A stretch of 64,000 nucleotides of DNA from Ostrinia nubilalis (taxonomy: Eukaryota > Arthropoda > Insecta > Lepidoptera > Crambidae). The translations under genes were made by a program, and so were the position numbers. Below, piece after piece: positions 30,388 to 41,275 of this stretch. Below the pieces are notes generated by a model. The model made no database searches. It saw only the letters and a list, made by a program, of their open reading frames with translations, and was not told the origin of the DNA. How positions within the stretch are numbered: position 1 is the stretch's first letter; the number at the start of each line of letters is the position of its first letter. Where the stretch lies: the NCBI RefSeq assembly GCF_963855985.1, contig NC_087104.1:1860001-1924000 (forward strand), written 5' to 3'.

Positions 30388-30490
30388 CAAAGTCAAAGTC
30401 AAAGTCAAAATTTCTTTATTTGTTTAGACTAATAAATAGTACTTACAAATCGACAGGTTTGATAGGATAGTTCTTACAAATCAATCTTAT
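30388..30490 (-). mobile_element. Non-LTR 3' end with (TTTGAC)n tail
   Basis: CAAAGTCAAAGTCAAAGTCA followed by TTTCTTTATTTG reads in reverse as AATAAAGAAA plus a (TTTGAC)n tail, typical of CR1/L2-type elements. Short, no coding sequence. Confidence 0.55.
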
Positions 30491-30564
30491 CCCGTCAGGA
30501 ACATTGCTGCAAATATTCTATAGATAAAAAACTCAGAATGTTTTAGGTAAATGGATGATAGATG

Positions 30565-30645
30565 ATAGGTACCAGATTTCTGACTTCACTATACAATTTA
30601 TTTACATGTGTTAACGTGGGCTAGTGTCAGCTTGAAATACCATTT
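30565..30645. repeat. Diverged half of the 36547-36810 MITE
   Basis: ATTTCTGACTTCACTATAC ... GTTAACGTGGGCTAGTGTCA matches the right half of the TA-flanked palindrome at 36547-36810 (CTGACTTCACCATATC, TTAACATGGGCTAGTGTC). Confidence 0.6.
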
Positions 30646-30837
30646 ATAGATCGTTTCGTCCACGAAGACGCGCCCCATCATCCTTCCGCTAATGTTTGAG
30701 TGTTATACACGCAATTATCCATGAGTGCACACGCACACTACAATAATGACGCTCGGATTGCTCGGATCAAACTCCCCGCACCTCGCGCTTCATTCGACAA
30801 ACAATTGGTGCGGCGCGTTTTCTTGGATGAAACGATC

Positions 30838-30998
30838 TAAAGCCCGGTCTGTGAGCACGTAGAATTTTGTCCAATGACCCCAAGCTACCCATCTTTATCG
30901 CTCGCGCGTAATTATGTTGCTGTCGCGCTCGCACACTCACTGCGGGCGCCCGTCGCATACTTAGTCGCGACATATTCTACGTGCTCACAGATCAGACT
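30838..30998. mobile_element. Palindromic MITE, GTCTGTGAGCACGTAGAA ends
   Basis: GGTCTGTGAGCACGTAGAAT on the left and its near complement TATTCTACGTGCTCACAGA on the right. The GC-rich interior contains CTCGCGCG and TGTCGCGCTCGC. A frame at 30767-30973 is a shadow. Confidence 0.65.
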
Positions 30999-31241
30999 AT
31001 ATACCTAACACCCTGTTTATTTCAAATCCAAGCAAAACTCCAAATCCAATTAATCTACGTTCATAATAGAACACCCACAATGAACTAAGATTGCATTCCG
31101 TAGAATAGTTGTAACCTCTAATTCCTGCTAAATAGATTCCCAAAAGTTCCACCGAATGGGAGAAACAAAAGCTACCAACTTGTCCAATTTGGTGGTACAC
31201 TAACGACTCGCGCGTTATCAACAAATATAAAGATATTCAGT

Positions 31242-31443
31242 AAGGCTGGTTTTAGAGTCACGCTGACGCACGCTGGCCGTCAGCGCTGACGCACGCTGAC
31301 CGTCAGCGCTGACAGCCGAAATGTATGAAGCGTCGGCGCCGAGCGATCAGCGTCACTCAGGAATGTTCCCTTCAATTACATACATATTGATCTGTCAGCG
31401 CCGACGATCAGCGAGCGGTCAGAGCGATTCTAAAACCCGCCTA
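31242..31443. mobile_element. TAA-flanked MITE with GACCGTCAGCGCTGACG repeats
   Basis: Ends GGCTGGTTTTAGAGTC / GATTCTAAAACCCGCC, TAA on both sides. The interior repeats the word CAGCGCTGACG in direct and inverted form (31256-31315 and 31390-31425). Harbinger-like by its duplication. Confidence 0.75.
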
Positions 31444-32085
31444 AGGTTCAAATCAAGCTTTGTAAGACATTTTACTTTATTTTGTTACCTTATCATCTTA
31501 AAAATAGTAGTACGAGTAGCGGATTGTAATAATTATCTGATTCACTTTTCTAGGAAGTATTGATTGAGATATTTAATTTTTAAGTATGCCACCCCATAAG
31601 CATCAGTGACGTGGGTAAAAAAGCGGCTTAGCGTGCCCTTTGAAAAATCATATTTTTCCTGGTCATATATAACATACAAAACAAAATAGGGATGGAGCAA
31701 ACAAAACTTAAATGCTTGTTCCAGGAACCTAGAAGGAATGCCAAGATTCGGTCATTTACGTAGAAATTGTGAAAATTCAGCGGTTGAAAAATAAAGAATA
31801 GACAATTTTTGCATTTTTTATACATAATATTTATTCCAGTTTTATCTTTATTCTGGATTTTGGATTGGATTAAAATAAGTAAACCTACCGTATAAACGTA
31901 TATTTTGTTACTCGTCCGTTATCAAGCTGAGTTAATTTTCGCGGAAGGCTAGGGAAAGAGCGCTATTTTATCTGTGGAGGATGCGCGGTGGTATTGTTTT
32001 AGGGTTAGCGCAAACGTAGACGTATTTCTAGTCTCAAGTTATTAAGATGAGCCATAGGTAATATTTATTTATTTATTTATATTAG
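31444..32085. other. Intergenic, no gene seen
   Basis: Unassigned. A short ATTT tandem at 32063-32080 may be a SINE-type tail. Confidence 0.3.
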
Positions 32086-32086
32086 G

Positions 32087-32400
32087 GAAAAAAAACTAAA
32101 ACCCAACTACGACAAAAAACGACGCTGAAAAAGTATAAAACAAGATTTTCAGGATACTGAACTGAACGAAGTTGCCAATGTAGTTGCATAGTAATTTTCA
32201 TGTTTGGAAAACCGCAGTCACACACGTTGTCAAAGTGCTACGGTAGGTAGGTTTAAGTAACGTGTGACTACGCCTTTCCAAACATGAAAATTACTATGCA
32301 TGCAACTACATTGGCAACTTCGTTCAGTTCAGTATTCTGAAAATCTTGTTTTATACTTTTTCAGCGTCGTTTTTTGTCGTAGTTGGGTTTTAGTTTTTTT
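32087..32400. mobile_element. Near-perfect 314-bp foldback element
   Basis: Arms of about 130 bp: AAACTAAAACCCAACTACGA ... CATGTTTGGAAAACC on the left, with the near-exact complement on the right. An internal CACACGTT / AACGTGTG pair closes the stem. Non-coding. Flanking target duplication not clear. Confidence 0.78.
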
Positions 32401-33207
32401 ACTTTTTATTATTTGTACTATTTTGGTGTTAAAGTGTATTTGTGGCGCATAATATGTATTAACAAAAATTAAATTGATGAACTAATAAGTAGTAAAGAAG
32501 CTATGAACGAAAGAAAAGATCTGAATTATATGCAATCAGCCCATGAATACAGGTAAAGTCACAAGCAAATGCTAGTTATATATATATATATATTCGAAAT
32601 GTACAAGTAAAGCGCTTTCGAATGATACCAAACACGGCATATTTATCTTAACTTTATTTTTTTACTCTGTATGTTTTGTCCGCTAGAGGTCGCCACATTC
32701 GATTTTGTGAAACCCCATATAGCCTATAACCAGCGGACAATTAAGACGCTTCTAATGATATGTCATTTGTCGAATTCTGATAAGTAGTTTAGAAGTTACG
32801 AGGGAACACATGAACATACATACATACATATATACATAGCCTGTCAAACTCATAACCCTCCTTTTGCTTTGCCGTAGTCGGGTAACAAACAATTTTCATA
32901 GACAGACAAATAATAATCACACAAAAAATAGGACAGAAATCAGCAGTTTAAATATAATCCTATAAGTGTGAACTAATAACTGCCGATTTGGTGGTCGGCA
33001 GTTATCCGCAGTTCGATCCCCGCTGTCCCGTATATTTTAGCAATAAATACTTACTGTATGTACCTATGTTTCTTTGTACAATTTAATTAAAAACATTTTT
33101 ATTACAAGGACCTCTCAACCCTTCAAAAAATAAATTATTTGCTCATAAATATTATTACCGAAACATGTAATATTAGATGTACATATTTTGCTTGGAAATG
33201 TTTTTTT
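32401..33207. other. Intergenic with microsatellites and a tRNA-like box
   Basis: (TA)n at 32576-32592; TACA/CATA repeats at 32812-32838. At about 32985-33030 GGTGGTCGGCAGTTATC and CAGTTCGATCCCCGCTG suggest a SINE head with box B. No coding region. Confidence 0.35.
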
Positions 33208-33300
33208 TTTTGTGTTACAGGAAGCAAACAAGCAGACGGATCACCTGATGGTAAGTGATTTTAAGCCCATAAAGACAAAAACCCGCGTTTGTAAACGCCC
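33208..33300 (-). mobile_element. Non-LTR 3' tail, ATCACCTGATGGTAAGTGAT family
   Basis: T run (reverse poly(A)), then GTTACAGGAAGCAAACAAGC and GGATCACCTGATGGTAAGTG. The same tail in plus orientation is at 24130-24205. Confidence 0.6.
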
Positions 33301-33570
33301 TTATTTCCAAAGAGAATGCAGAGTGCACGATTTTACATGAACCGGTTAACAGCCGAACGTAATGTGCTATATTTTAAACTACCCGATTGTTGTCGAGTTA
33401 TTATTTTAGTAGCAAGAATGAATTATGAGAGCTTCATATTTTCTCTCGAAGCTTTGGTGGAGCCAAAAAATAAAACGATAAGCATATAAAACCTACATAA
33501 TATACGAGTAACTATTATGTTTATCATTTAATAGTTACTTACGTTCCAACCGTTCATGCTTAAAGATTAA

Positions 33571-33692
33571 CGCCCGCATTCAATGCTTGCTTAAGGGAAG
33601 CAGGAAATCGAACGCACAGCGTTGAATAGAGCTCTGTGATTAGTTCGTGTGTCAGCCTGTGCGTTCACGCGCACTGTGAGACCTCACAGTCA
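33571..33692. mobile_element. CGCCCGTATTCACAAA-family MITE, copy
   Basis: CGCCCGCATTCAATGCTTGC, GAAATCGAACGCACAGCGTT, GAGCTCTGTGATTAGTTCG, CTGTGAGACCTCACAGTC. The outer right end is eroded. Confidence 0.65.
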
Positions 33693-34627
33693 CCTTTGTC
33701 TAGTGTGTTGTGTCTCGTTTTGGTAGTGATCATATTCCACTATACCGGCGCCAAATACAAAGTCATTCAATTATTTCGCAAAACAAACAGCAACTTCCAC
33801 TGCAAACTACAAATGGCCTGTTCATAACCATTTTAGAAAATTCGCACCGAAAATTACCGCGAGGAGCAAAACGCTTATTCGGTTGACATATTTTGTTGCA
33901 ACTGCACTTTTGTCGGGAAACGGTCGTGATAGTTTCCAAGCCGCTTTTTATTTGTCCCCAGAGAGTTTCTGTCTGGTTTTTGTTGGGGTAATATTGATTC
34001 CGTGTGACGTAATGTTGGCAATGGATGATTGGGACCAATTGGGACATTTATCCCGTATTTTGCAGGAAATATGCTATTAAAGTTCACAAGAACATCCCGT
34101 TTGCAGTATCCCGCTAAAAATCGATACGTTCGAATTCGTAATTTCTAATTTCAAACACACATTAATGTATATAATTATGTTCATACGGCAGTCCAGTTTT
34201 ACTGCATTATTGGATTCCGCAAAACTGAACAAACCCTAATATTTTGTCAACAAGAGAAGAATATATTCGGGGCTTTTAAAATATTATTGCTCTTCTTATT
34301 CTTCGATTTTTCAACAACGAGGTTGTACTGAAGGATCATTGCAGTCTATTTTTAAATAAATAAGATACATAATACCAACTGTCATACAGTAATGATTAAT
34401 TTACCTGTAAAGAATGAAAAGCCACGAAATTCTTCGTAAAAGATTTTATTTATTACCAGATTATAAAGTCTAAATTTTCTGGAACGCAACATCGTAAAGG
34501 TGTGTACAGAAAATAGCTTTCTTATTTATTTTAGACTGAATATGCGAACTCAAATCTCTCGCAGATATCTAGAGCCATAGTATGTATTATCTTTCAGAAT
34601 TGAATATGGCTGGCTGTCTGATCTAAT
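33693..34627. other. Intergenic, no gene seen
   Basis: Several overlapping frames on both strands (33636-34087) have no motif and contradict each other. I treat them as chance. Confidence 0.35.
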
Positions 34628-35136
34628 AGACTAAGAGCTGGTGAACGCCAGACCTACGTCATTTTATAAAAGCTGAAAGTTTGTCTGCATTTTATGCTCC
34701 TTGCCAGACAGTTTTTTTTAGGATAGCTGCCAAAGCCACGATGACCCAAACTTCATGATTCACCAACATTATATCCTATATTCCTATATTGTCGGCCGTT
34801 TGGTGTAGTGGTTCAGAACGGACTACTATGCCGAGAGGTCCCGGGTTCGATTTTCGGCCGGGCAGAAATTGAAATGATGAATTTTAATTTCTGTGACGGG
34901 TCTGGGTGTTACTATGTATAATATGTATGTATATAAAAAAAAAAGTGTATAAGTAGTATATCCGTTAAGCTAGCACCCATAACACAAGCATATTAATTGC
35001 TTACTTTGGGGCTAGATGGCGCTGTGTGAGATTGTCCAAAGATATTTATTTATTTATTATTATTGGGAGCATACGCTGACAAACTTTCAGCTTTTATAAA
35101 ATGACGTAGGTCTGGCGTTCACTAGCTCTCAGTCTA
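34628..35136. mobile_element. Long-TIR MITE carrying a nested SINE
   Basis: Left arm AGACTAAGAGCTGGTGAACG ... CTGAAAGTTTGTCTGC (34630-34692); right arm is its complement, ending CACTAGCTCTCAGTCTA (35075-35134). Arms of about 65 bp, nearly perfect. The interior is mostly the SINE at 34792-35060. Confidence 0.75.
34792..35060 (+). mobile_element. tRNA-derived SINE
   Basis: RNA polymerase III promoter boxes: TGGTGTAGTGGTTCAGAAC (box A like) and GGTCCCGGGTTCGATTTTCG (box B like, 34838-34857). A tRNA-unrelated body (GTGACGGGTCTGGGTGTT, GCTAGCACCCATAACACAAG, GGGGCTAGATGGCGCTGTG) follows and ends in (ATTT)n. Inserted inside a MITE, so younger than it. Confidence 0.8.
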
Positions 35137-35564
35137 TAATATTGACGTTACATAACATTGAATGTAAATAATGATTTTTCGCACCTAGTTTCTTGTGTGT
35201 GTTTTATTCAAAATGTTGCATTTGATTGTCAGTCTAATATCAAACCGACCCATCCACATGAGTCGTCAACTTTCGACATGTTATCAAAAGTCATAGGAAG
35301 TAATAGTCGTGGACATGATTATTTTAAAATAAATCCGAACCAAACCGCTAGGCTGTCGGTTGATTAGGTGTGTAGAGTCCTTAACTAAGATTACTGATGT
35401 TGTCAAGGACAGGAATTAAAAAGGAATTAAAAAAAAAAAAAGATGTCAGACTTTCGAACAAACGCAATACGGCTTTTTATTTTTGCTCTCTTCGTCACAA
35501 ATTATGAAGAGAATCACATGACGTCTAAGTTTTAATCTTACCTGATTTGAATCATAAAAACCCT
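35137..35564. other. Intergenic, no gene seen
   Basis: Unassigned. The frame 35158-35367 has no motif. An A run lies at 35428-35441. Confidence 0.3.
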
Positions 35565-35840
35565 CATCATCATCATCATCATCATTTCAGCCACAGGACA
35601 TCCACTGCTGAACATAGGCCTCCCCCAATGACTTCCACATCGCACGGTTGATAGCGGCCTGCATCCAGCGCCTTCCCGCTACCTTTATCAGGTCGTCGGT
35701 CCACCTCGTGGGTGGACGTCCCACGCTGCGTTTTCCGGTACGTAGCCTCCATTCCAGAACCTTGCTGCCCCATCGGCCGTCAGTTCTGCGTACTATGTGC
35801 CCTGCCCACTGCCACTTCAGCTTGCTGATCCGTCATCAAA
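35565..35840 (-). pseudogene. RTE-clade ORF2 C-terminus and (CAT)n tail
   Basis: (CAT)n at 35565-35585, then the reverse of the RTE closing segment, closely matching 27150-27430. It stops abruptly at 35836 (CTTGCTGATCCGTCAT), so it is a 5'-truncated copy. Reading in reverse gives PTRWTDDL and GEAYVQQW-type residues. Confidence 0.75.
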
Positions 35841-36351
35841 CCCTATCAGTAAAATACTGACAAAAACGAAAGGATACTGTACATTCCGGTACAAGTATCA
35901 ACTCACAGTGAGCACCCACCCTAAGGTACAGGGTGAACGCGAAACTCTCCTGTAATATTTCTTGTGAACTGTCAAAGTCTATTTTCACTTCCCAATAAAA
36001 AGTTAATCTTAGACAAAGTTAAGGGAATCTTTGTGAATGTAAAAAGTTTTATTTTTCTTCAGGAAGTTAGGTTAATACGCGAAATTAAGTTGTTCGGTTG
36101 TTGTTATAAGATTTCGAGATGAAGATGCTTTCCGAGATTGTGTTGAAATTATACCGAGGGTTGTGGTCATTTGATATATTTGTTTAGGATCAGGAAGTTT
36201 GCAAATTGTTTTCTGTGAAATGTAAAAATGTGAAAACTTTATTATTATTATTGTTGGTACCTATTCTAATTGGTTATCATATGATTAACTGGACTAGCAC
36301 TATAATATGTATAGGCCAGTGCTGCTTGTACCTACATTGCTTTATGTCTTA

Positions 36352-36818
36352 CTAGCTGACCCGGCGAACTTTGTTCCGCCTTAATGGCAATAAATAAGCA
36401 GACTTTTTTTTTAATATCGAACGGGATAAAAAGTATCCTATGTCCTTCTCCTGGCTCTAAACTACCTCCCTGACAATTTTCAGCTAAATCGGTTCAGCCG
36501 TTCTTGAGTTATAAGTGAAGTAACTAACACGACTTTCTTTTATATACAGGGTGTTTGGTAAATGGGTATATGAGCCGACACTAGCCCATGTTAACATGGG
36601 CATATAAATGGTATGGTGAAGTCAGAAAATTGATATCTTCATTTTAACTATTTTAATTTTTATACAAATCGGAATTTATAAAATTTATTTTGTATGAAAA
36701 TTTAAAAAAATAAAATGATGATATTAAATTTCTGACTTCACCATATCATTTATATGCCCATGTTAACATGGGCTAGTGTCGGCTCATATACCCATTTACC
36801 AAACACCCTGTATATAGA
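36352..36818 (-). mobile_element. Helitron-like element (GACCCGGCGAACTT end) with nested MITE
   Basis: The low-coordinate end CTAGCTGACCCGGCGAACTT reads in reverse as a hairpin (GGCGGAAC...GTTCGCC) followed by CTAG; the high-coordinate end reads in reverse as TCTATATA. Between lie CGAACGGGATAAAAAGTATC and AATCGGTTCAGCCGTTCTTG. A 264-bp MITE splits its 5' TATA tract. The same family occurs at 53569-53747 and 55186-59252. Confidence 0.72.
36547..36810. mobile_element. TA-flanked palindromic MITE, CAGGGTGTTTGG ends
   Basis: CAGGGTGTTTGGTAAATGGG ... CCCATTTACCAAACACCCTG, TA on both sides (36545-36546, 36811-36812). Arms of about 110 bp nearly perfect. Shares the CAGGGTG tip with the palindromes at 9402 and 56241. 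Confidence 0.82.
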
Positions 36819-36973
36819 TTTTGTAAGTTATTCGTAAAATTACATAATTATGAAATTATGTAGGTATTCCAATTATTGTCATAATATTATTAACATAGTA
36901 GTAGAAAGTAAATCCAAAGTAATTGTGACTGTATCTAACTTATTTTATTAAATCTACAGCGAAACGATTTTAA

Positions 36974-37088
36974 CGCCCGTATTCACAAACATTACTATGA
37001 GGTCTCACAGTGCGCATGAATGCACAGGGGTTGTGCGTTCGATTTGCTGCTTCACTTAGGCAAGCATCGTTTGTGAATACGGGTGTAA
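36974..37088. mobile_element. CGCCCGTATTCACAAA-family MITE, copy
   Basis: CGCCCGTATTCACAAACATT ... ATCGTTTGTGAATACGGGTG with TAA on both sides. Interior GAGGTCTCACAGTGCGC, CGATTTGCTGCTTCACTTAG. Confidence 0.78.
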
Positions 37089-37586
37089 TACACACTAAGT
37101 ACTATCACTCCGCCACGTTTCTAATTTGTAAGTAGGTAAACTATAGTTTAATGGTAAAACATATTTCATCACCTTGTTAAATAAATTTTTTTAGCCTGGG
37201 GTAAATTTAGACAAAAGTGTTTTTTTATTTAAGTAATTCGATTAAGTTACTGTTCGTGAGTCGCTCCTTATAATTTGGTAACACCTTACAATTTCCAAGA
37301 TTTCACATCGGTACCTATGTTTTAATTGTTGCCATTCAGATGTTAGTTAACATTATAACGAGTAACGTTAACGATACGGCTCATATCGTTAGTGCTTTAG
37401 AGCTTTTCCTAGGTCGGCGAATAAGTTAACTTAGTTGTGATGGTTGGTTAAATTTGTTGCACTATTTAGCGGTTTATCACCGTTTTATTATGACCATAAT
37501 AGAAATAAGACACGGTAGGTTTACTCCATAAGAGACACAGCTATTTTAAGTTGATATGTTGATATTACTAACTGACAACAACATAA

Positions 37587-37660
37587 TACAGGGTGTGGTT
37601 TTGTAAAACAACGCCTATCTCAGGGGTGGTAGTGCACATGAAAATAGTTACAAGAAAAAT
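37587..37660 (+). repeat. Single end of a TACAGGGTG-type element
   Basis: ATACAGGGTGTGGTTTTG resembles the tips of the TA palindromes, but no inverted partner end could be found downstream. Confidence 0.35.
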
Positions 37661-37914
37661 ATAAACCTTATTCAAACGTATCCTAAAACTTTCGAGACGC
37701 GCTTGTTACCTATTCCCAATACAAACTAAGTACAAGCATGTCAACACAATATTAGTTGGTTAATACACATTTCTGGGGTAATTATAGACTCACATGGCTC
37801 ATTATTTTTGTTTATTATTAGTAGGTGCTTATGTCTTGTTCCTCGTTCTCAAATTTTCATGAATTGATTTTATTCTTTGATTAATTTCCGACAGATTTTA
37901 TTCTCATAGCTCGT

Positions 37915-38130
37915 AGAGCTGATGGCCGCTGGGGCAGGAAAGTTCTTGGGTGACGACTACGAGCCGGAAGACGTAGCGTGGGCAGGCCTCCCACTAGGTG
38001 GACCGACGATCTGGTGAAGGTCTCGGGAGGTGCCTGGATGCGAGCGGTGCAGGACCAGCCTTTGTGGAAATCCTTGGGGGAGGCCTTTGTCCAGCAGTGG
38101 ACGTCTTTCGGCTGAAACGAACGAACGAAC
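37915..38130 (+). pseudogene. RTE-clade ORF2 C-terminus, (CGAA)n-tail subfamily
   Basis: Plus-strand DNA gives a DGRWGRKVL-type start, VGRPPTRWTDDLVKV, then LWKSLGEAFVQQWTSFG and a stop. The tail is AACGAACGAACGAAC. The computed frames here (37998-38201, 37881-38150) are shadows of this frame. Truncated at the left. Confidence 0.75.
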
Positions 38131-38619
38131 ATTTTATTACTATTAGTCAAGAATCTACTGACCTTTTTTCCATGTCACGTAGTTTAAATTCGTATTCTTA
38201 GCAGGAGTTTTACTGCCGTTTTATTGCCGGTTTAACTTAGTAGCTAAGTTGGAGCAAAGCCTATTTACGATGGGGATAATCAGATCGCTAAGTACGTTTT
38301 CGAGTACCTAAATCACTTTAATGGACAGACGGCTAGAGGAGATTAGACAACGTTTAGTCTGCTTCGGGCTAATAAATCATCAAGATGAGGAAAATAAAGG
38401 CATTTTTATATCTTCCCATCTGTGCACCGTTGAACTTGCTGAAGCGAGATATTGAATTTTATAAAAATGAAAGAAAGATTACAATGGACGTCATACTAAG
38501 ATAGACAGGTACACATAGGTATAACAGTGACTCATAAATAATAATAATAAGAAAAGAACAAGCTCTACTCGCAATAACGATGCCCACTGCAAATGGATTA
38601 GTCTATAAAAAATTTAAAT

Positions 38620-38803
38620 CAGTGTGCTTACCATGAGTTTACGTTAGGTGTGATCGCTAGCGAGTACGTCAAAAAAATCTATGAAGATTTTATTTCTTGA
38701 AAGTAGCCGCTAGGGGCGCTGCACAATATGTCATACATTTAATGTCATTTTTTTACGCAGTCGCTAGCGAGCACACCTAACGTGAAGTCATGGTAAGCAC
38801 ACT
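38620..38803. mobile_element. Palindromic MITE, CAGTGTGCTTACCATGA ends
   Basis: CAGTGTGCTTACCATGAGTT, then ACGTTAGGTGTGATCGCTAG, with the complement at the right (AGTCGCTAGCGAGCACACC ... CATGGTAAGCACACTG). CAGTG tips suggest hAT-type, but no 8-bp duplication is visible. Confidence 0.7.
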
Positions 38804-38834
38804 GGGTCATAAATAATTATTATTTTAGTACAAG

Positions 38835-39030
38835 ACTATTCCCACCTCTCGTTCCCAACGCTGCAACTCCTGTGTAGCCAGGATCTACAGCTTAACCGCC
38901 AATAAAAACCTAACCAGTGAAGGTCAAGTTTGTCCCGGGGGAAATTTAAACTGTCATTGGACCCGCAACGAAATTAATCAGAAGAACATAGGAGGAGTTC
39001 CAAGTTAAGGTTCGACTTCCCTCCGTTGCA
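38835..39030. repeat. Second copy of the 1895-2010 repeat
   Basis: CACCTCTCGTTCCCAACGCT, CTCCTGTGTAGCCAGG, GAAGGTCAAGTTTGT and ATAGGAGGAGTTCC correspond to sequence around the R1 insertion at 1-2 kb. Unknown type. Confidence 0.5.
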
Positions 39031-39116
39031 AACAAAGGTTTAATATTCTTTTAGTAGAGGAATGCATAGTTATGGAAAACTATCAAACAAATAGTGGAAG
39101 TTTTAGTTTATCTCTA

Positions 39117-39258
39117 AACTAGCAGACCTGGCGAACTTCGTACCACCTATGTTCATCAAAAATAATATCAAGAATTTTCTAATAGTGTTTTTTTTTTCAA
39201 ATTGGTCACATAGTCTATTAAAATAAACAATCTAATCTTTCCTCTTTATAATATTAGT
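39117..39258 (-). mobile_element. Helitron-like fragment, GACCTGGCGAACTTCGTACC end
   Basis: CTAGCAGACCTGGCGAACTTC is a diverged version of the CTAGCTGACCCGGCGAACTT terminus; the other edge is near TTTATAATATTAGTGTGGAT. Confidence 0.5.
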
Positions 39259-39273
39259 GTGGATGAAAATTAA

Positions 39274-39372
39274 TAGTCTGAGTTGCACCACCTTATTTTA
39301 ACCGTAACAATATGGAGTTTGAAAGATTTTGACGTTTTTCTAAGTTAAAGCAAGATGGCGCAACTCAGCCTA
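39274..39372. mobile_element. GGCTGGGTTGCACCA-family MITE, copy 3
   Basis: AGTCTGAGTTGCACCACCTT ... AAGATGGCGCAACTCAGCC, then TAA. Interior deletion relative to full copies (CACCGGTTATCG region lost). Confidence 0.7.
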
Positions 39373-39590
39373 AATTAAACTTGAAGTTTTAATCATATTA
39401 CTTAAACATTAGGCACTTCCAAGTACGTGCATTCCGCTTGAAACACTCCACGTAAGATTCTCTTTACGGAGATATAAAAATACACTGTAAGTAGGAGAAG
39501 GAGAATCACTAAGATAACTTGACATTCGGCCAAAACAGAGCATTGAATAAATGACTAGGTATTGATATCAATTCTGGTATCAGACTTTGT

Positions 39591-39693
39591 AAGGTTGGGT
39601 TGCACCATATCACTTTAACTGTAACAAACGTCAAAAATATGTCAAACTCCATATAAAACCACCAGTTATCGTTAAAGTTACGGTTAAAGTAAT
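39591..39693. mobile_element. GGCTGGGTTGCACCA-family MITE, copy 4, truncated
   Basis: The left end GGTTGGGTTGCACCATATC and interior CACCAGTTATCGTTAAAG are present; the right end after GGTTAAAGTAA is missing. A weak RTE tail resemblance follows (39713-39770, GCAGTCCACTGTTGGTCATAA). Confidence 0.65.
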
Positions 39694-39869
39694 CTTATTT
39701 AATTGTTCTTACTATGGCAGTCCACTGTTGGTCATAAGGCTTCCAAGGATCTCCCGCTTTTTTATCTAGCCACTGTTAGCTCTTCTGAATGGGCAGTGAT
39801 CTTAATTCGAAAGTACGATTGCTCCAGCTTTCATGTTTTCAACAGATTATGACCAGTCCACTTCCTTCA

Positions 39870-40212
39870 AACCTCCGGAACTACTGCAAATAATCCCATT
39901 TGTGCCGTTTGAACGTACACGATAAAACATTTAAGTCGTATGTAACGTTCCTTATAAATTCACCTCGCTACTAGGCTTTTAACCATGCGATGCTCGCGTC
40001 AATCCACACTGAATTACATTAAGAATTCAGAACGTAACGTTCTGCAGTAAAGCCTGCTCGGAGTTAAGATGGCGCTGTGTTTCCGGTTATTGTGGGATTA
40101 CATTTTTGGAGGGGATTATGCTTAGTATCAAGCCTTTATTTGTTTACTAAGTAAGCTCTTATAATAATAAATGATTCAAAGCTGATGATGTAAAAAGGGA
40201 AAATAGATAATT
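39870..40212. other. Intergenic, no gene seen
   Basis: Unassigned DNA. Confidence 0.3.
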
Positions 40213-40352
40213 ATACGCCCGTATCCACAAACATTACTATGAGGTCTCACAGTGCACGTGGTCGCACAGGGTGACACATGAACTAATCACAGAGCTCTGT
40301 GCGTTCGATTTGCTGCTTCACTTAAGCAAGCATCGTTTGTGAATATAGGCGT
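40213..40352. mobile_element. CGCCCGTATTCACAAA-family MITE, copy
   Basis: CGCCCGTATCCACAAACATT ... ATCGTTTGTGAATATAGGCG. Interior CACATGAACTAATCACAGAG and GCTCTGTGCGTTCGATTTGC. Confidence 0.78.
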
Positions 40353-40442
40353 AAGAGTAGACTATAATAAAAATAAGTTTTTAATACGTTAAGATAATTT
40401 TGTAGCGATCAAACACTGTAAATACAGATAAAATAAACGTAC

Positions 40443-40605
40443 CACGAGCCGGAAGACGTGGCATGAGCAGGCCACCCACTAGGTGGACTGACGATCTGGT
40501 GAAGGACGCGGGAAGTGTCTGGATGCGAGCGGCGCAGGACCGGTCTTTGTGGAAATCCTTGGGGGAGGCCTTTGTCCAGAAGTGGACGTCTTTTGGCTGA
40601 AACGA
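40443..40605 (+). pseudogene. RTE-clade ORF2 C-terminus, TTCGTTT/GAAC subfamily
   Basis: GAGCCGGAAGACGTGGCATG, then GGTGGACTGACGATCTGG and GGAGGCCTTTGTCCAGAAG, close to the 37915 copy; ends GGCTGAAACGACAAACG. The three computed frames here are shadows of it. Confidence 0.72.
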
Positions 40606-41151
40606 CAAACGTGCGGTACCTATATTCAGTCGACAGCACATCATATAATACATTTTGTTGCAAATTCTGCATTCTAGCGCTTAAATCAGTCATTGCCTGA
40701 GGTATGGGAGCGGCATGGAAGACAGACATTGACATAGTATGACACGTCATCATCATCATGATCATATTATGACTTCAGAATTCTTTCAAATGTGTATGCC
40801 CTATCGTGATGATTTTAGTCCTTCACTAAGTCTCTAGTTTACCGAGATCAAAAGCAGTTACTTACCAAAAGATACAGAGTAATTTTCTTAATAATATTAA
40901 TATCAGGTTGAATAACTTCCAAGAGTACTGGTGACCGTTCAACAATTTAGTAGTTATGAGAAATTGAAATTCTAAACCTGTTATTGGTAAGAGATATTAT
41001 GTTTCGCACTACAATTTCGGTTAAAGAAATTACTAGAGCGATAGATACTCCGTTTCAGTAATTTGTGTTTGGATTTTACCTGAAATAATTTAGTTTACTT
41101 GTTTTAACTGGTTAGTTAACAATAGGTATTATTTATTTTGTCAATTACACT
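40606..41151. other. Intergenic, no gene seen
   Basis: Unassigned AT-rich DNA. Confidence 0.3.
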
Positions 41152-41274
41152 TAGGCTGGGTTGCACCCATCTTACTTTGACTTTAACAAACGTCAACAAT
41201 CTGTCAAACACCATACAAAAAACACCGGTTATCGTTATAGTTACGGTCAAAGACAGGTGGTGTAACTCAGCCTT
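41152..41274. mobile_element. GGCTGGGTTGCACCA-family MITE, copy 5
   Basis: GGCTGGGTTGCACCCATCTT ... GGTGGTGTAACTCAGCC, TTA on both sides. Full-length copy. Confidence 0.82.
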
Positions 41275-41275
41275 A

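Noticed and set aside
34792..34865. Possible functional tRNA gene
   Set aside because: Box A and box B are present, but the body continues into a SINE with an ATTT tail and the cloverleaf acceptor stem is not complete.
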